Of a stretch of DNA of 64,000 nt, positions 25,101 through 38,870 are shown in pieces (position 1 is the stretch's first letter; each line of letters begins with the position of its first letter). The DNA is from Rotaria sp. Silwood1 (Eukaryota; Rotifera; Eurotatoria; Philodinida; Philodinidae): assembly GCA_905250075.1 (NCBI GenBank), contig CAJNOP010000095.1:629287-693286 (forward strand), given 5' to 3'. The notes below the pieces were generated by a model, which had not been told where the DNA came from, did no database searches, and was given only the letters and a program-made list of their open reading frames with translations. The position numbers were made by a program, and so were the translations under genes.

Positions 25101-28100
25101 ATTACAACTTAATTTATATATCAAATCCATATCTACTGAGTTAGTCATGATTATAAGACTCTATTCATATGAAAAGAGCTGAATAACGAAAATTCTTAAA
25201 GAATTTGAACGAAATTCTTTAGGACTTTAATATTTCTTGAGATTTTCATACTAGCTCTATTTTTTCACTTGCCATAGGATCATCATTCATGGTTCAGGTC
25301 ACATTGAACCATAATTTTTGTTCTAGGTCTATAATATAGATAAAAACAATGTATATCCATTATGAAGCTTAATGTTGTATGTCATGCACAACATTTATTT
25401 GATGTCAACTTAGTCAATAAGTGAATTGATTGATATTTTGTATTCTAAACATATCCGTTTCAGCAGACTGAAAAATATTATGTTAATGTAAATGTTCGTG
25501 GAATACATATTATTACACATTGACATTTGCGAGCTATGTATTGTTGAAAAAGTCGAACAAAATATTTTCTTTTTAGGTCAAAGAAAAAAAAAATCGACAT
25601 CGACCTAGTATATTATAAATATCAATCTACTCAAATCGATTCATACAAGTTATTATATACTAATTATTCATCATTAAATATTGATTAATGAATATTTTAT
25701 TTAAATATTGTACATAAAGTAGAAAAAGTCGAATTCATATAAATAGCTTGTTACAATTTATTGGAAAATTATAAAAGATTTTATAGAAAATATTCTTGAT
25801 TAATAAGAATTAGTATGGATAAATCATTGGATTGCTACTTATTATGTTTTAATCTTTATGAAAGATTGAATCTAATAGGATATCCACAAAATTTTGATAA
25901 GTATTTTCATTGGAATTTATAGCATTTATTTAAAGCCGAACGATTATATGTGAAGAACTTAATTCAATACTTTTTAAACTTTTTTTGAATAAGATAATAT
26001 TAGACTAATGAATATCTATAGAAAATGAATATTTTAATTTTCAAATTGGTTATATTGAATATTCTTGACATTATATATTATTTTATTTTTGAGGACAAAT
26101 ATGTTTTTTTCTGTTCATAATATAATCCAATATTGTATGCTCCTGAAGAATTTTATTTCTTATCTAAATGAAAAGAAAAGTATCTCCGCGAAATTTTATA
26201 AATGTATTTATTGAGAACAGAATCATCTTTGAAAATAAACAACAATGTTCAAATTACATCACTTTATGTTTTTTTTAAATATCTCTAAAAAGTTTTAATT
26301 TTATTAAATTAATTTTCATGAATACGCGAAAATTTTTTTATTATTTATTAGTTACTCTTAGACATCGACAAACTAATAACAAAGTGAGATGAAGATCAGG
26401 AGTGACTGAATCTTTCTTATAAAAGAAACCTTGAGACTCTCTTGCAATTCCAATTTTTATCTGGATATATCATTCCGACAAAGAAGTATGAATGTACTTA
26501 AATTATGCATTAGTACACATTCATGAAATGAAAGAAATAATTATATAGAGAAACTCTTTTCTGTGTCAAACAACAGATGTCTTTTTCAACCGAATTTAGT
26601 AAACTACAAATTCTTGGATGCAAAAAATTTACAATAAAATTATTTCATTTGTAATTGAAAACTTAAAACCCTTGACTTTCTCACTTTGTCATTGTGCAGG
26701 AGCTTGTAGCTTTATTTTCTTTATAATAGATCACGTTTACTTTTATTATTTTTGTTTTGTTTTGAGTATGGTCACTTTCATCTGTAGCACAGGACATTGT
26801 TCAGAATGTTTGTGAACGTTTTCTTTACCACTAAAGTGAAGTATTCTTATAAAATTGTATTTATACTGTAAAGAATCCTAGGTATCGCTTTAATACCCCG
26901 ACATGAACGTCTTCAAATTCTCAGTATCCTCCTGTAAATATCAAACGTTGGATGAACGCTCATGTTTATAGCAGCTAATGTCAAATATTTTGTATCAAGC
27001 TTGAAAAGCATGTTAAATAAATGAAGTCTTCCATGACTAATGAAGCATACATAGAAAAAAATTTTAGTCTTCGAATAAGCTATTAAAAGAGAACGTTATG
27101 TCTTGAAAAATATCTTTACGAAATTGAAGTGAATTAAAATGTTATCACGCTCTTTATCGCACTTTCTTTTTACTAAACAACTATGAACATCAGCTATAGG
27201 AAACAAACTGTGTATCTCTATATATGATTACCAATAATGTCAATATCAACCGTCAGAAAAAGAAACTTAATCTAAAAGCATTTTCGAACATCTCAATAGG
27301 TTATATTGGATTGTTGTCGACGAAAACTATTGATTTATGTATAAAACAACTCAAAAAAAGTTTGTAAGAGCTTAACATTCACAAAAAAAGTCAAAAGATA
27401 ACAAAAGGAAAATATGCTTGTAATATAAAATGGTTCTTAGCAATATTGAATTGTATAAAGCTTGATGAGGTCAGCTAGAACTCAATAAGAACTATCAATT
27501 GTATATTATTACATGGTAGCTATAATTATTTATTTTACGCACTTCTATAATATGACGTCAATATGGTATGTTTATGTTGCCACAGTAAAGATCATCATAT
27601 ATGTTTGTTGAAGTATCTTAGCATTCTATCAGAATTGAGATGAATTCTTTTCCTGTTGTTATGAGCTGAGACAAATTCTTTTATCTTATATGTGTAGAAA
27701 CTACATAAGAAAAAGATTAGACTATATTATTCTTGTCTTTGACATCAATTGACCTAGTTTCTTATATTCAATGTTATTAATATAATTTTATTTCTATTAC
27801 ATATTTCATTATTCAAGTTTTTGTATCATTATCAATAAAAATATTTGCGTAAGATAGATGTATGTCTATTTTATAATTCAGCCCAAAATAGCGTTTGTTA
27901 TTTCTACTTCATACGTTTCTCTCTGTTGTATCCCAATCTTCTGATAATTGCACACAAAGATAAGAGTGAATGTTCCTAGTTTGATCTGCTTTTTTTTCTG
28001 TTTCTGTTCCCTTTCCTTATTCGTGCACATTTGCCATCGACATCTAAATAATGCATTCATGTTAAATAAATAATAATATGCATATATTTGAATTTACTTT

Positions 28101-30990
28101 CTAGGATTCAGTATAACCATTCTTATTCAAACACTAATATTAAAGTCTAGGGTATTAAAGTAACAGAAAAAAAAAGGAGAAGTCGAATAATATTAATATA
28201 ATTAAATATACTTTCTTTTTTTGTGAATTTCGTCTGAAGCCACAGTTTTGAATTACAATTTGTAATATATTTCCTACATAGTAAATTTTAATATAGAATT
28301 ATTCTGTATATATACAAACATCTTAAGCAAAAAAACGATAGTCTACAAAATAATCATTATTATTGATTTGGATAGAAACTCATTTACAATTAAGTATTCA
28401 TATTGTCAAGTTGAATCACTAACAATGTATTGAAATCTTTTTGTTTTCTGCTATTTCCTCATTAGTGAAGTTATTAGTTCTTCTTTTTGTCAATAAAAGA
28501 ACTATTTGCGCCGTTCTGCCTCTTTACATCAATTCAATTACATCCACATCAAATAAAGGCTTTTGCATTGTAAAAAGTAATTAATATGAAGTGAGAGACA
28601 TTTTATATTTTACAAATGCCTAAGATGAAACCAATAGAATAAGATGTACTTGTGACCTGATAGTTATAAATAAACAAGAATACATTGTTAGGCTGAGTTT
28701 TCACCCATATTTCCTTAGTGTCAGAGAAAAGAAGATAAGAAAATGTTGATAACAAAAGAAAATAAAAATAGGTTGAGGTTACATCATGTTTTGAATTGTA
28801 TGAAGAAAAAATACATTACACTAATTGACAATAACAAGAAACAAAATGCACTTTCCTTTCATAATTTCAATTATTTATCTCCATGGTGTAAAGTAAAAGT
28901 TCAAATTATATTTAATTAATGAAAAATTTTGTTTGCATTAAGCATATTAGGTTGCGTAGGCTCCACCATTTGATATAATATTCTATTATAGATTAGTCGA
29001 AAATAGTTTTAGCTTAAAGAAAAAACTACTTATGTAATTGTCTATTAAATAAAAGTACAAAATGATTATCAAAATAAATCAATTCAATTTCAAAATTATT
29101 ATCTTCAGTCATGTCATTGAATATAGAACGTTTACAAAAACTTTACATCTGATCGACATTCATAATAAAACTATAAATTTCATAATGAATGAATTGTTTT
29201 ATTCAATAATCTTTTTTTTTTTTTGTTTATTTGAAAAGAAAATGATGGACGTCATGGAAAAGAATCAATAACATTTGTTAATATGGAGAGAACAAGCAAT
29301 AAAATCAACTGTTAGTCGTTTATAGTTTCAAAACTAAATAGAAATTCAGCTTTTTCGTAAATTTCTTTCATATATTTATTTGACAACTTATCATTATTAA
29401 ATCACAAATTATCTTTGACAATTTATGAATGTTTGCCAATAAATCAATGAAATTTAAGAGAAAAACACAAAACAAAATAACTAATCAAAAGAAAAAAGTG
29501 CTCAAAATAAATTAATTACTTATTTTTCTTTTATATTATTTAAAATTTAATAGGTAATTAGTTTTATCAAAATTTTACATGGAATAAAGAATATTTTACA
29601 ATCGCTCACACTATAGAAAAGAAAAATACTTCTGATTTCATAAGAAAATTACTTTTTTTTTTTAATTATCACACGATGATCGAAAGACATACAAATAATA
29701 TAAATACTATAACTGTTATCAATATGGATCTTCATAAAACTGTTTCTTTCTTACTAATAAGAACTTTTATAGTTTCTCATTCGATTGATAGCATGAAATT
29801 TAAAGTGGATCAAAAATGGATCTATCTTACATTCTGTTATTTATATCCAAACAATTGTTAAGACACTTCTCGTCATCTTTCATTTGTGTCAACACTCAAG
29901 TGTATGTTTTTCTCAACTTGTTACTATGTATGTCATTGAAAAAGAAGTGCAAAGTACATTATATTTTCAATCAGAGCTAAAAATATATTCTCATTTGTTA
30001 TGTATACGTTTCAAGAAGGCATAGAATCTATACACAAACATTATATTATTCTTGTTGATAGAATTAATAACATATTAAAAATCATATTGATGAGTAACAG
30101 TGTTTGACAGAGTGTTAATACTCGCTCAAGGTAAAAAAAAAATGATATGATTCTTTATGCTTTTTCTCTTTTCCCATATACTTTGATGAAATACGTGTAT
30201 GTTCTATTTTGATGACACTTGGAATGTACTTTTCTGTACTAGAAAAACATCGAAACGCCTTTGCATACATAAAAGAATCAAAGTACAAAGTACGTTCTTT
30301 TTTCCTTTGGCTCGTATATAAAAAAAAAGATAGTAAACAACATTAAAAAAAGATACATGATTTAATATAATAAATGTTTATATAAATGAAACATTTTTCT
30401 TTATCTTAACCACATAATTTTTATATAGTTATATTACGCAACATCTTCTCTATCCATGTTTGAGTTTTTCAATCATGATTTCAAAGGAAACTTTACATAG
30501 AAAGGAATTAGTGGTTTTTTCGATTGATGAATAAATGATTAATATGCATATCTCCAACCAAAAATATCATGTGAGAAGGTCGTTCGAAATGTAATACTTT
30601 TTTTTCTATTAAGATTCAATCATGCCGGATTTTTATTTGCCTATTAATGCAATATAAAGAATTCAAACATCTACAAAGTTTATTTTCTATCGTTGATTCA
30701 TAAGAATAAATACAACCAAAAACGTCCACATTTTTTTCTTTTATGAATTTATTCAACATCAATCAATAACAATAGAATTGTGACTAACTCTGAGATTTCA
30801 CTCTGAGAAAATTGAATTGAAATCCTTAAAGTTCAAAATATATTTATATAAAGGAAAAAGAAACATTTCATTAAATCAAAATGCTACGTACAACCTTTTT
30901 TTTTGTCTCTTTTTTATTTTGTTCATCATTAGAAATATAAAAAAAAAAAAAAATATATATATATATAAATAATATACCACTTATATTTTT
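22160..30990. other. 8.8-kb gene-free AT-rich region
   Basis: No frame shows protein-family similarity, codon regularity or splice structure. The sequence is strongly AT-rich with short poly-A/T runs and no tandem array. It lies between the Rap2-like 3' side and the 3' end of the nuclear receptor. It could hold long 3'UTRs, distal regulatory DNA or eroded repeats. Confidence 0.5.
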
Positions 30991-31200
30991 TTCATCATCA
31001 ACATCAAAACGATGCGGAGTTAATGGACATAATGACAATACAGTAAAAATTTGACAACAACAAAAAAAAAACATGTTCTATATTGAGAATTAATTACGGC
31101 GTTGAGATCATCGAAAATTGAAATGGATAATTGGTGTTTTTTTTTTTATGCTAAAAATAGTAAAATTATTTTTGACACTAACAATGTATCTTTTATTTAC

Positions 31201-34125
31201 CTTCTAATACACGAGATCCAACATTTTTTTCATACGATTCATTGAGAGGAACTAATAGATCTAGTACCTGAAAAAAACAAAATTTCTTATATATTTAACA
31301 TCAATAAAAAAAAAAAATTCTAAACAAACCTGTAAAATTTTACTACATAATATTTTTCCTTCTTGTGCACCACGGTTTTGACATAATTCTTGATAAAGAG
31401 CACAAAGATAAGAATATCGTAAAACTCGTTGAATGTCTTCATCTTCTGTAGTTGAATCTAATAAAAGAAAAATAGATTTTAATTAATTTTAACAATATTT
31501 ATTATAGAATTTCACCTGTATAGCACATTTGTAAAGGTATTACAAGACTAATTTCACTGTCAGTTAAATTAAGATTACGAAAACATTGACTAAATTTAAA
31601 CATTGCATCGGTCATTTCAACTCCATATAATATATCCATCCAATGACGTGTATATTGAAAACCATCAGGAGATAGAATATAACCTTGACCATTGTCATTT
31701 AATAAACTACCATATTTAAGCTTAAATTTAATAATAAACAAACATAAAATATTTTATATTATATAAAATTAAATATTTACCATATACCAATCAAATGATC
31801 GATGAAGAATCATTTTATGTAAATTAGCTGAACCCATATTAGCCATACCGGGTAACTAAAATTAAACACATAAAAATAGAAAATTATTGTTTTTTTTTTT
31901 TTGTTTAAATATAAATTCCTACTTCTTGAATGTAAAAAACAGATGAACGAACGACAACTTCTACAGTTTCTAAGAACAAACAAAAACAAAAAATTTTTAA
32001 ATTTCCTTCGCTTTTTATTTATAATAGATATACTTGGAACAGTAGCAAAAAATTGTTCAACTGTTGCATTATCACCTGGATATTCAGTAATACCATTATA
32101 AATCATTTGATTCATTCGTGTTTCTAATTGTTTAACACGTTTTGAATGTCGAAGATAAATATTATATGATGACCAACGAAGAAATCTAATATGAAATAAC
32201 AAAAAAAAAAGAAAAAGAATTAGTCTTTTTTGTTTTTACAATCAAAAGAAATATTTTCTTTTTACTTTGTAAATGTTAATTCATCATCCGTTAATTGAAC
32301 AAGTAATGTTGATTTATTCTGACTTAGTTTATTTGATATGCTGAGGACATGTGTAAATAATTCATTAGTTAAAACACCTGTTGAATGTTCAACTAAACCA
32401 TCAGTTTCATCTAATGTAAAATCATTGGGTAAATATGTTGGATATTTTGTTCGATATATAAATGATGGATTTTTATTATAATTATAATTTAAAGTTGAAT
32501 TAATATCATCTTCAGATAGATTTGTTTGTACTAGTGAATGATTTATTATTCGATCATTGTATAATATAGAATTAGTCTGAGAGAAATTTTCGTTATTATT
32601 ATTATTATTTGGATAGATTTTAAATGGTATACAATTTTGTCGGATAGCTGTTTTTTGTGCATCCATCATATCTAGGTAAGGAAAAAACAAGGCATATATT
32701 TATTTTATTGACAGAAGTATGTTTTTCTTTTTTTCAGTTGATCAAATTCTCAAGAGACTTAATGATAATATTTATTTCAGAGATTTTTTTATTGCATATT
32801 ATAAATAGACTAATGATATTAAGCTGTCTGTACGTCATAGATAATTTTAGTCAATATAAGAAAAAACTATGAGATGAAGATTATTTTTCATTTCTCATTG
32901 AGAAACAAATGCCTCATAATTTATTGTCTTATAAATATTGAAATAATATCTCATTGAAAATTAGTATGAAAAAACACAAGGTTATGAGTACCGAGTTTTC
33001 CTTCAATAAGTGCATTGTTTTCACAAAATGACATGACTGTTGTTCATAAATGTGTCTTTCATAAGAAAAAAAAAGAGATCTACTTATATAAATAGATCTC
33101 ATTCGCTCTCAATAAATATGTTAATTTTAAAAAAAGTAATCTAGAAATTATCTCACCTGTATCCATTGCATTTGGATCATAATTTTCAATACTACTACGA
33201 TCAGATAATGATGAACATGATGATTCTGGAATATGTACTTCATCAGCTCTTTCATTAGATTCTGTTGATGCCGCTTCCTGTCTCATTTGTTGTTCTTTTT
33301 GTTCGAGTAATGCTCTTTCTTTGACCAATTTTGGTATTCGTCCCATTTTGACACCTACATTTATAATTGAAAAAAAAAATTTTTTTTAATCAAAAATATT
33401 TAAAATATGTATTTTTGTTTTTACCATCTACGGACATGCCCTTGTCTATACATCGTTGAAATCGACATGCTTTGCAACGATTGCGATTGGTTACATTAAC
33501 AAGACATGAATTATCAAAATAACATCGATATTTTTCTTTACGAAGAATGCTTCGTTTGAAAAAACCCTGACAAAAAAAAGAAAACAAATAAAATATATTA
33601 ATCATTCAAGCGTAAAGATCATCATGTTCTTATATAAAATAACAAGAATGTCTCGAACAAATTATCTTTTAATTAAAAATATAGAATTTAAAAAGTTTCT
33701 TTTATTTCATAAATAATTAAATAAAAATGACAAGACGGACTTTAAATCAAAAATTTTTTAATATTAATCCTTATATTTATAGTAACTAATGTACTTGTCA
33801 ACAATAATAAAACAATAAGGGGAAAAGAAGTTTTTTTTCTTCCTTACTTTACATCCTTCACATGTGGCAATTCCATAATGAATTCCAGTAGCTGAATCAG
33901 AACATACACGACTAAAATAAAATTTAAAAAATAAAATAGAAGAAATATAAATATAAATTAATAAATAAATTCATACCAAGCTCCAAAAGGAAATGTTAAT
34001 CGTGCTCGTTTTGGTTTTATTGTAGTTGTTAGTGTATTTGATGGAGATATTGATGATTCGATATTTTCCATTTTGCTTATATCATCATCATTACCAATTT
34101 GACAAATTATGTCACTCTCAGTCAT
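31201..34125 (-). CDS. nuclear receptor (zinc-finger DBD plus LBD)
   Basis: Eleven exons are resolved: 34125-33977, 33911-33848, 33566-33425, 33354-33157, 32671-32266, 32185-32034, 31969-31923, 31855-31781, 31720-31516, 31457-31330, 31267-31201; a last exon should follow below 31090. The DNA-binding domain starts at about residue 50: CRVCSDSATGIHYG, P-box CEGCKG, FFKRS, then a second finger with RNRCKACRFQRC and a T/A-box-like GVKMGRIPK. A long Asn/Ser-rich hinge follows, and a ligand-binding domain from about residue 300 that includes MILHRSFDWYM and a 47-nt exon reading TVEVVVRSSVFYIQE. The DBD looks like NR1-type receptors (E75, Rev-erb, HR3 relatives), but I cannot choose a subfamily. It should act as a ligand- or heme-responsive transcription factor. 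The AF-2 helix is not identified. Confidence 0.88.
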
Positions 34126-37100
34126 TATGAAGAGAGAAAATTATAGGAATAATTTATATAACTGTAAATATGCGAATGTAATCTAAAATATAATAATAAT
34201 TGATATACATTTCATTGTTTTTTGTATTAATAGAAGCATTGATTATGTGTATAGCTAAAGATAAGTTTGATTAAAACTTACACACACACACCAAGTCTTC
34301 CTTTCAACACATAAAACGAGCAAATGATAAAGAAAAGTTCTCATTCATAAAAGTACATTAATGTAGGTCAAGTTAAGCGTCCTTTATTTTTTTTGTATTA
34401 CGTCTGTAGACTGACATCAGTATGCGAGAAAAGCGACAGACAGAAACAGAAAAGAAGAACGAAGAAAAGAAATAGAAAGTAATGCAGAAGGCGAAGAAAT
34501 ATGGTTATATAATGAGCTTGGCAAGGACAGCCACCAATAATAACAAAGTACCGATCTGTTCTATATCGTCGCGATCTCGTCATTCAATAATGTTCGTTCT
34601 AATTTAAATCCTTTTTTTTCGTTAGGGTTTTTTTTCTCTATTGGATTGTAACATTAGTTCTGCAAATTTTGTTGTTAATGAACAAATTTATTTTACGACA
34701 AAGATATGCAACATCAATCAGCAATACAGTTGCCATTATTTTCGAAACTTGGGCCCATCTTGCTAGCAATTGTTCAATCAGATATTTGCAGAAACTAGCT
34801 GGTTATGATTCGAAAAAGACAGTGAAATTTTGTTGGTTGACAAAAAAATCTGCAGAACTTATGTTACAACCTAATATAAAACTCTTTCTAACGGAAACAA
34901 TTTTTTCCTATGACTATCAACATAAAGACAGAGTTTGAATTTTTTGTTTTTATAACTAGCAAGAACGAAAAGAAATGTACTAATAGAAAAAATTGTCTCA
35001 AACTGCTCATGATCACTCTGATTAATGCAAAAGAAAAATCATATATAGCCAGAGGATCATATGAATGTTATTGCCCTATTTCACAATTAAGTAAGCAATC
35101 GTCAAGGTAAATTTATCGAACGTCGAATAGTCTACAGAAAAAAAAGGAGAAGGAAAAAACTAACCAATGCGCAAGAGAAAGCGATAGGACAGTAGAAGAG
35201 CGGAATAGGAACAACAGACATCGTAAAAAAGTAAGAATGAGCACGAATCAGAAAGAGAACGAAAGAAAAAAAGGGGGTCATATAAGGACGTTAAGGCCAT
35301 TCAAATAAATGCCGTACTTCAGTTCTTCGGTACTTATAAACTTCTGCGTACACAAGAAAACCACGTGCTTTTTAATCATTTGCATCGGATGATGAAAGAA
35401 AAGGAAGGAAAACAAGCAAAACAAGAAAGAAAATACCAAATAAATTATTAGTAATCTTTTTAACTGCATGAAAATAAAAAATGTCAAAATGATTCACAAT
35501 GTTCTCAAAATAAATAGAGAAAAAACAAACTTTGTAAGCAATAACAGCGACAGCATTCACTATTTACCAGGGCAAAAAAAGCCTAAATAAAGATAGATAA
35601 TACTTTCAAGACACAAAAAGAAAAAATATAGAAACAAAAAAAAACTAGGGACCATTCTATTGTTATCCAATATGTTGTTTGGTGCCCGTTAAAATATTTA
35701 CTTATGAATACATAAACATGATTTAACACACATACACACAAAAACATCCGACAACATAAAATAATTATACATAAACTCTAATATATACATTTCAGATTAA
35801 AGATGATGATAATGAAAGCGCAAGATAGATAGAAGTATAAAGCAGCCAAAACTATACGCCTACGTACTGACTTACTTCATAAGACAATCAGAAAAATACC
35901 AAAATACAAATATTTGACAGCTTGACAATATCTGCGAAAGAAAAGTAAATGTATTTATCATCTTAAAATATTCATATTTGAAATACAAAATTATGTAAAC
36001 TATTTAATCCTATCAAATTTATCATATAAATTCGATTTTATTATACTCTATATGACATGTTTACTTATTTATTTTTCATGGTCATCTTCAAATATAAGAA
36101 TATGTTGAGTAATATTATGTTAGTCATTGAAATTCTTATTTCTACGTCATATTCTATTTACAATTATTTTACTCATATGAAAATGAATATATATATAGAA
36201 GAAAAGTTATTCATCATATATTAATATCATTTAACAAAACTTTTTCAGTTGAATACAACTATTATAACGTCATAATTGGAAACAGTTAAAGTAGTTTTTT
36301 TTTGTTTTTTGTGAGTGAATTATTCAGCAACTTAACGAGCAATTTTTATCGATGTAATCTTACCTTTATATACAATGATAAAAAAAAAGTACAAATGATA
36401 GGGAACAAAATTACCTATCAAGGAACAAACTTTTAGGTCATAAAAACTTATGAATAAACATAGCAAAGTAAGTCACCTTCTATAATATGACATTGTTTAT
36501 GCTACTTCTGGCAATATGTGATTACTAGTATCGCTTTGCTCTATAAAGAACACAATTTATTACTAAAATATAACCAAGAGAATGATTGGTTTTTTTCTCT
36601 CTTTCTGTATTTCCTATTTAATATAAAATGTGAAACATTAGTAAAAATAATCTAACATATAACATGAATTTTATTATCAACTGATGTTGAATAATTATAA
36701 GAGACTTATTCATTGAGTGTATAAATCATGATTTATAAAGAGATGATATAGAATATTTTTCTCTGGAGATATAAGCAAGAAAATAAACAAAAATCATATT
36801 GCTTTATAGCTAAAATTAATCAGATTATAAATATTTATTATTATCTAATGTTGGTTTTATGCCGTTGACTTAAATATTCTTTCAATATTAATCATAAGAA
36901 AATCTTCATGTTTGTCCTTGCTTCATTTTTCTACCATAAAAATCAGATTCAAATCAAATGCTTTGATTAACCCACCGAAATATTTGACAGGGTTAATATT
37001 TCACAACATACATGATACAAATATGTATTCTTTTCATGAGCTTACCTGTATATATGATCAATTAGCTTTATACATAAATGAAAGACAAAGTACTTGCGTC

Positions 37101-38870
37101 CTTGACAATACACAAAACATATCTATGTTAATATTTCTATCCTCTTAAATATCTTATTAATACGAGAAAAGCTACAAAATAAATAATAGTTTTTTATCGA
37201 TTATTAATAATTGCAATGAAATATCAATATCATCGTTGATTTTTTGAGAAGAAAAAACTAATCTTTTTTTTTTTTTCTTTTATGAAATTTTATTGTGTAC
37301 ACTATGATTGAATAAGTCAAATAAAGTATATCATTGGTACGCTTTGTTATCAGAACAACAAAGGAAATAATGAATGAAATAGTGAAACGAACAAAGAAAG
37401 AAAGAGAGAAAAAAAAGAAGGGCGAAAAAAAAACAGAGGCACATTCACATTAATTCATTTTGTTACATACACACGGTGGTGAAAAAAAACGAAATGCAAG
37501 AAAATCATGTCTTGTCTTATCTGTGTTTTACACACAGGCACATACACATAAACATAGCTTTGTCTTAACTTATTTTTCTCATATTTGCGACAATAAAACG
37601 AACGAGAGAAAGAAACAAAAAAAAGAATACAATTTTTAAGATATCATGCATGTTTATAAGATTGTTTTTTTTTTGTCATTCGGAAAGCGGATCGATGTTA
37701 CTTTTAGTTTTTTTTCGTGAGTAAAAAAGAGAAGAAAAGGAGAGAAGATTATTATTGAATTTCTACAGACAAACAGATATGATAAGAAATATAAAGCGAC
37801 ACAAAGAAAAAAAACTGCACACATACATAAACATGCACACATACGTGTGCACACACACAAAAAAAAAGAATCCGAGAATTTAATTGTTTTGCATTAAATA
37901 TTTTTAAAGATATAGATAAGGAAGAAAAGAAACAGAATCGATGATCTTAATGCTTTATTTGTTTATAATTCATTCGTTATTGCAATTTAATTTGTTTGCT
38001 TTGTTTTTCTTTTTTTTTCAAATTCAGGACGGGAAATTGACGATAATAGAATTCAAAAAATACGCACACACACTGTTTTACAAATAGCACTACTTTCTTT
38101 TTCTTTTTTTTTTTGTTTTTTCAAACGAAACAGAGTAACATATTCTTCTTCTTCTTTTTTTTTGTAAGGGAATGTTTTCGCGTCCCATCACTGCGAAAAA
38201 AAAAAGAAATAAGTTGGTAACTATGTACACTGTTACACGACACAAAGAAATAGAAATAATCAAAAGAAATTTGAAACAAAAAAAAAAAAGAAGAAACAAA
38301 AAGACAAAGTAGTGCAAATAAAACACTGAGTTTTCTTTTTTTTGTTTTGTTTTGTTATATTAATCAATAAATCTTTTATATGTGTGTCTGTATGTGTGTG
38401 TGCATACATATCATTGCACTGTTGTGAATAAAATACACTAATATGAGGAAAAGATTTTTTTTGTATAGAAGAAACAATAAGCAAAGGTAAAGAGAAAAAG
38501 AGAGAGAGCTAACAGCACCTCTATTGCACCCCGATTGCGCGCATCAAAGAGGAGACCATAGAGATAAATAAAGATTGAAATATATTTATATGTATACGTA
38601 TATATATGATATATACAGAAGATCAATTGTGGACGAGACGAAGAAAAAAGTGTTGGTTTTTATGTTTTTTCAGCAGATTGCGACAAGAAGAGATACAATT
38701 ACACGAGAACACACATACACACACATTGAATTGATCTATTGAGATAAAAACAAGAGAGCGAGAGAAATAGACAACAACAACAAAAAAAAATTGATCTAGC
38801 ATTGTAGATAGAATAGATTAATGAGCATAGATTAGAAATTACAGAATATTCATCATTGTTTTGTTTTGAA
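34126..38870. other. spacer upstream of the nuclear receptor and downstream of Argonaute
   Basis: A 4.7-kb region with no convincing gene. It should contain the nuclear-receptor promoter near 34130-34600 and the Argonaute 3'UTR near 38870 and below. Long purine-rich runs (+ strand) occur at 35140-35280, 37375-37440, 37710-37870 and 38480-38520, and a CA/TG-rich stretch at about 37810-37860. On the - strand the purine tracts would give pyrimidine-rich RNA if the Argonaute 3'UTR extends this far. Confidence 0.5.
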
